NCBI GenBank assembly: GCA_014529385.2
Contig: CM043969.1
Location: 73,824,676-73,888,675 of the forward strand
Direction: 5' to 3'
Length of the DNA: 64,000 nucleotides
Source: Adiantum capillus-veneris
Taxonomy: Eukaryota; Streptophyta; Polypodiopsida; Polypodiales; Pteridaceae
Part shown: one piece after another, positions 33,420-44,174 of the stretch
Layout: each line of letters opens with the position of its first letter
How positions within the stretch are numbered: the first letter of the stretch is position 1
The notes under the pieces: model-generated
What the model saw: the letters and a program-made list of their open reading frames with translations, nothing else
The model's database searches: none
What the model was told of the DNA's origin: nothing
Position numbers and translations under genes: made by a program

Positions 33420-34000
33420 AAACCTGCTCTGAAAATCAACACTTAATTACTTCGTTAGCATAGAAGTAAAAATCACAACGCTTCGCTCTCATTAACCTAT
33501 GTCACTACTCTATTAAAAGAAAAAATCCAGTGCGATGAAATGCTCTAAAAAAAACTACGCCGTCAAAAGCTACCAACTGCCAAGTGAATAAAATAAAACA
33601 AAGCATTATGTTGCCGCCCGCCCTGCATCGCCCTCACTGCCCACTGGTATGCTGCTCCTCCATAGATAGCATGCTCTCGCTATCTATTGAACCGATAGAC
33701 GTGAGTGCTATGTTGAACCGATGACGTGAGTGCTATGTTAATGGCCACCCTACACCTTGTGCTAACACCGCCATGTGTTATTAGCTGTTGTCTCCCCGCT
33801 ATCGACGCTCCCGATGGCAACCACCACTAGCTACAGTCAAGCTGGCCACCACCCTTTGTCACAGCCTATATAGCCCTGAAACACTAACGCGCTGTTGTCG
33901 GCTCACCACCCGGTTAGTTTACCTCCGTTTGCAAACACAAAAAAGGGGGTGTCAAATGGCATCATTCCTCTCCATAATGTCGCCACCCTTGGTGTGGCGC
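33420..34000. other. No gene recognised
   Basis: Mixed-composition DNA with a small direct repeat (GAACCGATAGACGTGAGTGC at 33689 and a near copy at 33715). Nothing else seen. Confidence 0.4.
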
Positions 34001-35033
34001 GGTAGCACAGACAAATCCTCATCTCTCTCTCTCTCCACAAGGTACCACATGTAGCAAAACGATGGATGAGCTTATCAGCTAATGCCGACAACGTGTTGAG
34101 GCCATTGTAGAGGATCTGGGTGAGAAGCTGTCGGCCAGAACGGAGGTCTTTCTTGGTGGCGCATGTGTGTACAAGGGGGTAGATGGTCTGTTCTTGAGAA
34201 GCAAAGCCGAAAACCATGGAAATGGAAGCACAGATAGAGTATAGCCTTTGTAGGCTAATGCTCACAGAGAAAGTGAGTGCAACTGGGTTCATTGTCGTCA
34301 CAGAAGCCCGGAAGATGAGAATCCATTGCCACAGTTCTTGGCTCTTAGAGCACTTTCTCTTTTTCGTCGAAGGTTGCCTGAAGCAGAGAAAGAAACATCT
34401 TTGTAGGAGTCGATGATTGAGGTTGTTGGAGAAGAATGTCATGCTTGGCAATGCGTTGGTATACATGTATGCTAATTGTGGTGTACTTTGGAAAGCAGAA
34501 CAAGTTTTGGAAATCGCATCCCTGGCCTCTCAGTAACCCACATGGCACACTCAGGAGCAATTGGATCTTCTCCACAAGTAGAAGACACCGTGTTGAGGCC
34601 ATTGTAGAGCATCTGGGTGAGAAGATTTCCGGCCAGAATGGAGGTCTTTCTTGGTGGCGAATGTGTGTACAAGGGGGTAGATGGTCTGTTCTTGTGAAGC
34701 AAAGCCGAATACCATGGAAACGGAAGCACATATAGAGTATAGCCTTTGTAGGTTAATGCACATAGAGAAAGTGAGTGCAACTAGGTTCATTGTCGTCATA
34801 GAAGCTTGGAAGATGAGAATCCATTGCCACCGTTCTCGCCTCTCAGAGCAGTTGCGCTGCTTCGTCGAAGGTTGCCTGAAGCAGAGAAAGAAACATCTTT
34901 GTAGGAGTCGATGGTTGAGGTTGTTCGAGAAGAATGTTGTGCTTGGCAATGCGTTGGTATACATGTATGCTAATTGTGGTGTACTTTGGAAAGCACAACA
35001 AGTTTTGGAAATCGCATCCCTGGCCTTTCAATA
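34000..35033. pseudogene. Duplicated PPR fragments in opposite orientations
   Basis: A unit of about 503 bp is present twice (34030-34530 and 34545-35033). In each, the minus strand encodes a PPR N-terminal region (QEQTIYPLVHTCATKKDLRS and YNGLNTLSALADKLIHRFAT in the first copy), and the plus strand ends with a PPR repeat (NALVYMYANCGVLWKA) that runs into unrelated sequence and a stop. Opposed PPR pieces joined this way cannot make one protein; this is a rearranged pseudogene. Confidence 0.6.
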
Positions 35034-35044
35034 ACCCACGTGGC

Positions 35045-36202
35045 ACACTCAGGAGCAATTCGATCTTCTCCACAAGCAGTTCGTAGGTTACAGAGCTTGT
35101 TGGCCAGTATGTATGTTAAGTGCGGTGCACTTGTCAGGGCACAACAAGTTGTTGATGAGCTTCCAGTCTGGGATGTCGTCGGTGGTCGGACTGCACTTAT
35201 TGCAGGATATGCCCAACATGGTCAGGGTCACAAAGCTCTGGGCTGTTTTCATTGCTTGCGAAGCGAGGGCCTCTCTCCGGATGCGGTCACCTATGCTTGT
35301 GCCTTGAAGGCATGCGGTACTATTCAAGGCGTTGATCTGGGTAAAAAAATTCATGACGAGATTTCTAATCAGAGGTTGTTGGAGAAGAATGTCATGCTTG
35401 GCAATGCATTGGTATACATGTATGCTAATTGTGGTGTATTTTGGAAAGCACAACAAGTTCTGGATGAGCTTCCCAACCGAGATGTCATCTCTTGGACTGC
35501 ATTAATTGCAGTATATGCCTAACAAAGCCAGGGCCAGGGCCAGGAAGCTTTGAATTGTTTCCATTGTATGCGAAGTGAGGGTTTCTCTCTAGATGCAGTC
35601 ACCTGTGATTGCATTTTGAAGGCTTGTGGCATTATGTGAGACATTGTATGGGCAAACAAATTCACGATGAGATTGTCAATCAGGGATTGTTGTAAAGAAC
35701 TGTCACGCTTGGCAATGATTTGGTTGATATGTATGCCAAGTGTGGTGCACTTTTGAAAGCTCAACAAGTTCTTGATGAGCTTCCTGATCGAGATGCGGTC
35801 TCTTGGAATGCATTGATTGCAGGTTATGCCCAACAGGGGCAGGGCCAAGAAGCATTGGGATGTTTCCAGCGGGTGCGAAGCGAGGGCTTCTCTCCAGATG
35901 CAGTCACCTATGCTTGCATTTTGAAGGCATGTGGCACTTTGAAAGACGTCAACACAGGAAAACAAATTCATGATGAGCTTGTTAGTCGGGGATTGCTCAA
36001 CAAAAATGTCGTGCTTGGTAATGCTTTGGTTGACATGTATGCCAAGTGTAGTGTACTTTCCGAAGCACAACAAGTTCTTGACGAGCTTTATGTCTGGGAT
36101 GCAGTCTCTTGGAATGCATTGATTGCAGGATATGCCCAACAAGATCAGGGCCAGGAAGTGCTTGGCTGTTTTCATCAGATGCAAAGTGCCTTTCACAGTT
36201 GA
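35045..36202 (+). pseudogene. PPR protein fragment (P-L-S type)
   Basis: Plus-strand pentatricopeptide repeats: MYVKCGALVRAQQVVDEL, TALIAGYAQHGQGHKALGCF, SPDAVTYACALKACG, GKKIHDEISNQRLLEKNVML, NALVYMYANCG and so on, five to six units. Breaks are a stop at 35519-35521, a frame change near 35636, and a stop near 35697; the last part, 35720-36202, is open. PPR proteins bind organellar RNA for editing or splicing; intact P-L-S members end in E/DYW domains, which are missing here. The repeats are nearly identical to each other, a style common in seed-free plants. Confidence 0.75.
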
Positions 36203-36800
36203 GCACCATCGTTCTTGATTCCACCAAATTTGGACGTATGAAGCGATGAGTGAATTTTGATAGTCTTTGAATTGACACAAGCTGAATTATAAAAATTCCC
36301 ACTTCTTCCTAAAGTTCCTCCACCCAAATAGTTACAAGCTTATCTCCTTCATCCTCCATTGTCGTCTCTTGCAGCGGGTTAAGAGCAGGAGATGCCCAGC
36401 ATTGTTGATGCAAGGTGCATCGATGACAGACATTCAATCGCACGGTGAGTAAGCATTATCATTCTGTGATTTTTGACATTTTTGACACTGCGAACGCAGT
36501 TAATGAACACACTGAGATTGCACGCTGCCGTGGGAATGGCACGTTCCCTCGTATTATTAAAATTGGGGAGGACTGTGCAAACTCCCCCATGCAAGGAAAC
36601 TTGCATGTTTTGTTTTTTTTTGAAACATAAAAATTGGAACAACAAACAATTAATAACATTGACATCTTGTATGATTACGAACATTGAGCTTGACAAACCT
36701 CTAACCCTCCTCATGGTTTTCTACAAGGTACCCCTCTGATGCACTACGATCGGTATCTCATTCTTTTGAGGTACACCTTTGAACCACGGCAATCAGTGGC

Positions 36801-36898
<98 letters not shown>

Positions 36899-37670
36899 CT
36901 TTCATAAATTTTTTACTTGAGAAATTTTTAATGGCATATATAGTTTTCAATATTTTGCTCGAGAAAGATTTAGAAGAGTTACGGCAATAAGGAGAGGATG
37001 CCTCACTGGTATCTAGAGGGGGGCGTATGCATGTAACTATGGATCGCTATGAGGTACCTTGTGATTACCAAATATCGACAGCTGCCTTTTGGTTTGAAAG
37101 AGCTTGCTAAGATTTCAATATGGGTCTTAATGCATCCGTGCAAACACCTTAAGAGCCAAGACAGGATCAATAGGAATTGTCGTTGTTGATTGTTTCACTT
37201 TGATTTGGGTCTACAATGCAATCTTGAAGAGTTAGTTTTGTTGGGACTTTGTGAAATAGAATGATCGGAATGTCGTAAAAAGAGGCTGGGATACACACGT
37301 TCTTGGAGAAGCTCCTCAAAAGTTCAAGAGTGGTATAGAAGCTCTTATGCGATTGAAAGTAGATAATCCAAAATTCAATGACCAATACTATCCTCCAAAA
37401 TTGCAAACTTGATGGTTTGTACATATTTGTGATGAATTAGATTTGAAAGAATTCACCTTCGAATTTGAATCTGCTTCTCACATTTTCAGCCATGACCTAT
37501 ACCTACATACATTCCGCTCCTTGAGCATTGAGAGTCACTTATCCATATAGTTCATCACATGTATCTTTTGGTCCCATACATCATATTTACCACCCAAAAC
37601 GATATAAAAAATCACATGTACCTTTGGTCCTACAGGTCATATTTGTCCATCCAGGACGATAATAAAAAAT

Positions 37671-37727
<57 letters not shown>

Positions 37728-38500
37728 CCCCCCCCCCTGCCCCCCAAGTTTTTGTCTTCTAGAGGTTCTTGTTTTCTCTTACCCTCGGACTTTGCGGCTA
37801 ACGGAGCACTCTAGTTTCTGTCTTGGAGAAGGACCATAGATGGTGATGAATCTACTCATGGTTGATATGGGAAGAAACAAGTAGAAACAGGATGATTGCA
37901 GAAACAAGCAAAAACCGGTAGGTGATAGGTGATTGCAGATACAGGCAGGTGATTGCAAAAATAGGTGATTGCAGAAACAGGCTGCTGATATGTCGAAACG
38001 GGATGACAGTAAAAACAGTGCGTTGAACCAACTGAAGGGGAATTCTAGTGAAACCGTCATGAATGCACCTCTATTTTATGAATGATCACATAAGTTTAAA
38101 AATTGATGCACTAAATCTTGCCATCATAAAAATAATGCTAAACAAAAGAAGGCTACGGACTAGATCTCTCTCTCTCTCTCTCTCTAGTTCTCCATCTCTA
38201 ACTCTAGAAAAGGCCTGCCCATAAAGGTGCATTATTCCCAACAAAGGGAGGGGAGAGAAAAGAGAGTGGGAAATCTTCACATAATGAAATTATAGAGGGA
38301 CTAATATTGATTTGAATACCTTATATAAATTAGAGACTTGAAAAACACTCAAAAAATAACAATCTAAACTTGATGTGGTACGCCTGCTTAGAACATTCTC
38401 ATTGCAAGGCCCTCTCTCAAGAACAGAGAGAAGATGAACAAATCGAAAAAAACGGCAAAGCCTCAGAGGTACATATCTCTTCTCCACTGGCTATGCCATG
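36203..38500. other. No gene recognised; long CT arrays
   Basis: Contains (CT)48 at about 36799-36894, (TC)25 plus a C run at 37676-37737, a 55-60 bp direct repeat at 37560-37670 (ACCTTTGGTCC..CATATTT..CC), and short repeats of GATTGCAGAAACAGG at 37890-37990. No domain seen in the remaining frames. Confidence 0.5.
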
Positions 38501-38574
38501 CTCAAAAAAATACCTCAAAAGCAGGCTGCGCCGGCGTGCCCTTCTTTTGGGGTGTTTTTTGACATTTTGTTTTC
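38501..38574. repeat. Foldback hairpin family, copy A
   Basis: Left arm CAAAAAAATACCTCAAAAGC.AGG and right arm CCTTCTTTTGGGGTGTTTTTTG surround the GC-rich centre CTGCGCCGGCGTGC. Same design as copies at 42324 and 43969. The least symmetrical of the three. Confidence 0.65.
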
Positions 38575-38689
38575 CTTTTGGGTTGCGCATCTGCAAGTAT
38601 TTCTTGAGCGGTTTCAGTTTTCAGTGTTTGGGTCGATTCAAGCTAGAGACAACGTTTGGTTCAGATTTTCAAATTTGGCATGATGCTAT

Positions 38690-38838
<149 letters not shown>

Positions 38839-39540
38839 CGGTTAGTAACCCCGGGCTGCCCTTATCTGACCAAGAAAGGAAGGTTCGGCCTTGTGATCGT
38901 GCTACAGAACGGGCTCCGTGTTGCAGCCATTTTTCTGTTTCCTCATAGAAATGGTTGTGTCAAAGAGGGCTCTACATTTATAACTAAGGTTAAATTTCCA
39001 ATTCGCAAGTAGTGATTGGAAAATGCAACAATTGTCGATTTTGGCTCTCAGAATAATCCTTTCCAGAACAATTCTTGGGCTTGTCAGATAATGCATATTG
39101 GACATGTAAAGTGGGTGTGAGTCTCATTATTAAAAAATGAAGTGTTTTCAAGAGAGGCACTCATTGTAGCAATGAAACGTGACCTCTTATCTCTGCACGA
39201 CTTTTATGTTCTGAGCATGGTTATTGTAGGAAATACATTGGATCGTGTGGAGAATGAACTTAGTTGAGCATGGCACAATCGAATTTTGAATAGTTTAAGT
39301 TTGGCTCAATGCCGAGCGTCAATGGGAGTAGTCTTTTCTGTTGGCATATTTCTTGCATGCTCTCATATCTTTGGGAGAAGATTACTGCTGTTGCTTGGTA
39401 CATGGATGACCAGATTTGTCTAGCTTATTTTGGCTCAATGAGGGGGTTGTTGTGTGTTTGTGATTGTGACTTTGAGGAATGATGTTGTGCAAGGCCAGAA
39501 GACATGAATTTAGTTGAGTTTGTGGTTCAGGCTTAGTTTG

Positions 39541-39812
39541 TGTTGGAACGAGGGGCTATGGGGGATGCAGCCTGAGGGAAGCCATGGCGTGGAGGAAGCA
39601 CAGCAGAAGGCGAGAGAGAGGGCAGGAGTCAACACAGTAGAAAAAGAACAACGCTATTCTAATTTTATTAAAGGGAAGCCTTTACATAGTCATTGGAAGG
39701 TGATGCCTACCACACCTTTTCCACATGCAAACTCAACTAATCTGCTGGTCTATAGCTGCATGCCTTGAGTCTTGTTCTCACGGGCTGACCGAAAGCGGGC
39801 TTGAACCCAACA
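39541..39812 (-). repeat. 3' LTR of the TRIM
   Basis: Differs from the other LTR at AATTTTATT/AATCTTATT and GACCGAAAG/GACCAAAAG as far as I can see. Confidence 0.9.
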
Positions 39813-40496
39813 ATCCCCCCCTCAAGCCCGAACTAGACAAGCAACTCATGATACCTCGAGTTTTTGGTGTACTCGTCAACCGTGAGTTTTAGGTTTTCTC
39901 ACAACCAAAGGATTTCTGGTGTATCCATAACCCTGGTGCTAGATCAGTAACCCCCCCTTGAACAGATAGGGTGTAGGTCAAAAAAAGTTAGCTACCAAAA
40001 ATGGAGTTTTTGGTTCACTACCAAACCTTGGGTTTAAGGTGTACCCAGTAACCTCATGAGAAGTGAAAAAACGGGCTGAGAACTAAGAAAAATGGGAGGT
40101 CTTACCACTCATGTGTGGCAGTGTCTAGAGCCCGTACAATTTTGACATGATGACAACTGACAAGCATGACAATCACTGGCAACAAATAGTGTAAAAGAGA
40201 CTATGACTGAAAATATGTCATTGTGTAGACAACATAACAATAACAAATCTAGGACACTAAACAAGGATGAATCCGTATACCACGTTCTTGATTCAAGTCT
40301 TCGTGCATGACAACTGGTACTTCATGGCTCCAAAATATCCTCTTCTTCATGTCTCTCGAGGACAACTCATATGTAAACCATTGAATTGCTAGAAGAACCT
40401 TCAGCACATATATGGTATGTTGTTTGTGCCAATTTTTGAATTTCTGCCGAACATTTCGAATCCCCCAATACTCCTTTGCATCCATGCTATAACAAA

Positions 40497-40962
40497 GTTT
40501 TGAGATGCCATAGGGAACTGGCACCACTTGTGAGGTGGTACACATATGCATCTTGAGATGCTGTGAAAATTGCCCAAAAAATGTTCCTTTACTGCTTGCC
40601 TTTTGAGATGCAAGGATCTCACCGCCTTGTAGAACCGCTGCAAGAAGCACAGCGTTTTGAGATGCTTGCGAAACTGTGGAGTATTGCTGCCTTCTACAGT
40701 GGCGTTTTGAGATGCTATTTTCGCTGACAAGTTGAGCTTGCGACCTGGCCTAGCCCCCCAGATGCAGCGTTTTGATATGCTGTTGGAGGCACCGCCTAGG
40801 GTTGTCTCTGACACTGCGTACTGCTCCAACAATGGCGTGCTAAGTTGTCACTACAAGTGCCGAGTTCTCTTGCATTTTGAGATGCCCGCAGAAGCGCCTA
40901 CCTGTGATGAGGTCCACCTTGCCTAGGGCAGCCACTGCAGCACTGAGCGTCTTGATATGCTA
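40497..40962. repeat. Periodic TTTTGAGATGC motif inside the TRIM
   Basis: Eight copies of (G/C)NTTTTGAGATGC or TTGATATGC at about 40497, 40551, 40601, 40654, 40704, 40768, 40873 and 40948. The first five intervals are 50-54 bp; the later ones are wider. Sequence between the motifs is only weakly similar. Confidence 0.6.
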
Positions 40963-40986
40963 CGCCTTTCCTTGCCCGCCTGAGAG

Positions 40987-41004
40987 CCTGATGCTCTGAT
41001 ACCA
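40987..41004 (-). other. Primer binding site, tRNA-iMet type (TRIM)
   Basis: On the minus strand TGGTATCAGAGCATCAGG, a perfect TGGTATCAGAGC start complementary to initiator tRNA-Met. Confidence 0.85.
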
Positions 41005-41006
41005 GT

Positions 41007-41278
41007 TGTTGGAACGAGGGGCTATGGGGGATGCAGCCTGAGGGAAGCCATGGCGTGGAGGAAGCACAGCAGAAGGCGAGAGAGAGGGCAGGAGTCAACA
41101 CAGTAGAAAAAGAACAACGCTATTCTAATCTTATTAAAGGGAAGCCTTTACATAGTCATTGGAAGGTGATGCCTACCACACCTTTTCCACATGCAAACTC
41201 AACTAATCTGCTGGTCTATAGCTGCATGCCTTGAGTCTTGTTCTCACGGGCTGACCAAAAGCGGGCTTGAACCCAACA
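41007..41278 (-). repeat. 5' LTR of the TRIM
   Basis: Partner of 39541-39812; same length and termini. Confidence 0.9.
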
Positions 41279-42323
41279 GTTTGAAGATCCTTTGTTTGTA
41301 GATCGTTTGCAGATCGTTTGCTTGTAGATGATCTATTGGGGGATTTATTGTAGGTTGATCACTTATTTGCTCAGGAATGGTGAGACTTGGCTCGTTGTGC
41401 TTTTCTTTAAGAGTGAATGTGGGCTACGGACGAGGGGGGAGCCTAGGTAAGCAGTACATGCAAGGAAAGGGTTAGGCAAAAGCCGTGGCAAAGGACAACT
41501 TCCATAGTGACAATGAGTACCATGAATGAGAAGACCTTTTTGTTATAAAACTGCTTTCCTACTTATACAATACCTAAGCAGGGACTTGGTGTATGGGTGA
41601 GAAGATTTTGAAAATGGAAAATCAGGGCAGGTCATATCAAACTGGACAAAATATAATTGTTTTTTATTGTCCAGGACGTCTGTTGTGACGATGTTTTTCT
41701 GGATTGGGAGGGTTTTAGGTGGGAAGTTGGTGTGATCAAGAATGGGGGGCAAATTTTAGATTTTGGATTGTCTGTTCGAACTTTGCACCTCCTGATCAAT
41801 CAGATCCTGTTTTGAGTGATCATCGTTTGTCTCTCTATTGATAGAGATATATTGTAGGCATTTAAAGGGCGACCTGATGCTGGATGAAGGTAAACAATTG
41901 TTGAAAACCCAGATTAGGATGGCCAAGTAGCTTTGCGTTGTCCATAACTAGAAAAATTGTTGAGTAATTCCTGAGATTGTTGTTGTTTCTGCTTTTATTA
42001 GGCAAAGTGAGGATGTAGGTGTAACAGTAGTGTTGTACAAATCAGGTAAGAGGAAGGCCCTTGAAGACCTGAGCTATTTCATTGTGGGCAATGTGGGCGA
42101 CCAGTGGAGTGATCTTTCGGGATACTCGGTGGGGAGAAAATACGCACTTATTTCCTTGTACTCTCTTTAGCACATACGCACAGATTGTTAATACAAACAT
42201 TAGAATCTGTAAGGGTGGGTCTACTGCAGGACAACCTAATTGAAATGGTAGCTCCATTCAAGTGTTGCCTCATGTGAATGTTTTGGCCTGTATAATGTCT
42301 TGGCTCACGAGTGTATTAGCCTA

Positions 42324-42398
42324 CAAAATGCAAAAAAAACACCTCAAAAGCAGGGCGCGCCGGCGCGGCCTGCTTTTGGGGTGTTTTTTTGCATTTTG
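42324..42398. repeat. Foldback hairpin family, copy B (near-perfect 75-bp hairpin)
   Basis: Left arm 42324-42354 (CAAAATGCAAAAAAAACACC, then TCAAAAGCAGG) pairs with right arm 42369-42398 (CCTGCTTTTGGGGTGTTTTT, then TTGCATTTTG) with one length difference in the A run and one C/T difference. The 14-bp centre GCGCGCCGGCGCGG is itself nearly self-complementary. An outer pair, GCCTGTATAA (42287-42296) and TTATACAGGC (42404-42413), extends the symmetry. Confidence 0.8.
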
Positions 42399-42512
42399 TT
42401 TTTTTATACAGGCTGTTTTTTTGACCGAGGTGAGAGGTTGTTCAGGTGTCCCATTATTTACACTTGCATTTGCTTAGTGAATTTCCTCTGCTAATACGCT
42501 TCAAAGAACCAC

Positions 42513-43227
42513 TCAGATTGGCAGGCACTTGCTAGGAAAGATTGCTGCTCTCCATACTCTTTGAAGAAGAGACTTGACCCACGATTGCATTCTCGACAAT
42601 CGGCCTTGAATTCCTCCTCCCAAGGCCTTGAATTCTAGAGGACTGCCCCCAAAACTCCTAGCATTGGAGGGACCCTTTATAGAATCATCCTCCAATGTAA
42701 AGCTGGTTATTGACTCAGAATCGCTCCCTTGTTCGACCTCGTTTTGACTCTCCCTCTCTTCCATGATCTCCTCTATTTGACTTGCAATCTTCATCAAGGT
42801 CATGTACATTGCAGTGTTCAAAATAGGGTATTGCTGCCAATAAATGCAAAGAATATGCTTTTCACTGCATAATTCATTTCCACATATGGGGTCACTTTGA
42901 TTACAGAGAAGGACAACAACCGTCCTTTCCCAGCCTTCGCAGTCGGGGGGAGGGGGGCAGTGCATCTCCATCGTCTTTTGACTGTACCTTCTGCGCCAGA
43001 ATGATCCCTGTAGGTGAACGTATGTGCACCACATCACCATTCCTTGCAGTGCCTGCTCCCCCATGGCTTCCGGCTTTCGTTGGTCGCCAAGGGGTCACGG
43101 GCATTACAGGGACTGTTCCATACACCTTCAAATGTTTCATGATGGAAACCAATCTATGTATGCCCTTATTTGTTTCCTCCATATGGTGTTTAAGAACAGG
43201 TAGAGTATGAGTTTTGGTGATACCCAT
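42513..43227 (-). pseudogene. Unrecognised minus-strand protein, frameshifted at a G run
   Basis: Two overlapping minus-strand frames: 43227-42901 (MGITKTHTLPVLKHHMEETN..., HGGAGTARNGDVVHIRSP) and 43064-42513 (CEGWERTVVVLLCNQSD, YPILNTAMYMTLMKIASQIEEIMEERES, acidic SDSESITSFTLEDDS, then a basic amphipathic end). They join plausibly at the CGGGGGGAGGGGGGC tract near 42945-42960, a place where one base may be lost. The joined product would be about 235-245 residues. No family recognised. Confidence 0.3.
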
Positions 43228-43355
43228 TGCAAGAGCTCCACCTCACGTGCTTTGAATAGCTTATATCTTTGTGAATAATTAGAGTATATGAGTTTTAGTG
43301 ATGCCCATTGCCTGAGATCCACCTCACGTGCTTTGAATAGCTTTTATCTTTGGCA
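43200..43355. repeat. 80-bp tandem duplication
   Basis: AGAGTATGAGTTTTGGTGAT.. to ..GAATAGCTTATATCTTTG occurs at 43201 and again at 43282. Each copy includes CACGTG, a G-box-like word. Confidence 0.65.
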
Positions 43356-43968
43356 TTTACTAAACATTTACTCCAGTCATAATGCAAATAAGATGCTTTT
43401 CGCTGCATTTATCCGTGAATGGATATTCAAGTTAGCGGTTTCCGTATCAGATTTTAGCTGACTGGCCTCAAGATTTTAGCTGACTGCAAGATTTTAGTGG
43501 CTTCTCGTCCATGTTTTTATTGATGGCTCAGAGTAGGATATTCTGTGTCAGATTTTAGTTGACTGGCCTCAAGATTTTATCTGCCTTAAATGTAAGCTAG
43601 CTTCCGGTTGCTTGCTCATGATATCTTGAATCATTTCACATAGCAGAGTTACTTTCATCTACCTTTGCTTAATTATGCACGGGGCCTAATTCTGCAGAAT
43701 CTAATGGACAATGAAATGATTTCCAGCTACTGCTGGTGTATGGCATGTTGACTAGCATCCTAAAGTTTTAGCATCTCAGCGGCATTCAATTGAAAGCCAA
43801 GTGTTGCTTGCAGCTGTTCATTTCTATAATAATAAAAGTATAATAAAAGCTATAATATATTAGATTATATTGGTGATCATGTCATATAATTTCTCTCTGT
43901 TTGAAATGCAATAGCTTGTTAACAGATTAGTAGAAACTGCATGTATAAATGCCAGTATAAATGGCCTG

Positions 43969-44042
43969 CAAATTGCAAAAAAAAAACCCCAAAAGCAGGG
44001 GGTGTCAGCACGGCCTACTTTTAGGGTGTTTTTTTCAATTTG
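43969..44042. repeat. Foldback hairpin family, copy C
   Basis: Left arm CAAATTGCAAAAAAAAAACC.CCAAAAGCAGG and right arm CCTACTTTTAGGGTGTTTTT.TTCAATTTG around GGGTGTCAGCACGG. It lies about 130 bp upstream of the first recognised exon of the ten-exon gene. Confidence 0.7.
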
Positions 44043-44174
44043 TTTTTTTTCAATTTGAGATGTTTTTTTAACAAAGACTTTTTTACTTGTGTCTCTCTGC
44101 AGTCCTTCGGCTGTTGCTGGGGGTCGTAAGCGATTGAGGAAAACAGAGGTTCATCTCAACTTAATGTAGACTCA

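Larger units (their letters stand above)
39541..41278 (-). mobile_element. TRIM: miniature Copia-type LTR element, young
   Basis: Two LTRs of 272 bp (39541-39812 and 41007-41278) differ at only about two positions. They begin TGTTGGAACG and end ACCCAACA, and are flanked by an exact 5-bp duplication GTTTG (39536-39540 and 41279-41283). On the minus strand the primer site TGGTATCAGAGCATCAGG (40987-41004) lies two bases inside the 5' LTR, and a purine tract (GAGGGGGGGAT, 39813-39823) precedes the 3' LTR. The 1.2-kb interior has no gag or pol. It relied on enzymes of an autonomous relative, recently. Confidence 0.9.

Noticed and set aside
41690-41840. Possible LINE endonuclease remnant (SDHRLSL on the plus strand)
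   Set aside because: Only one short motif, no RT or other endonuclease block nearby in frame.
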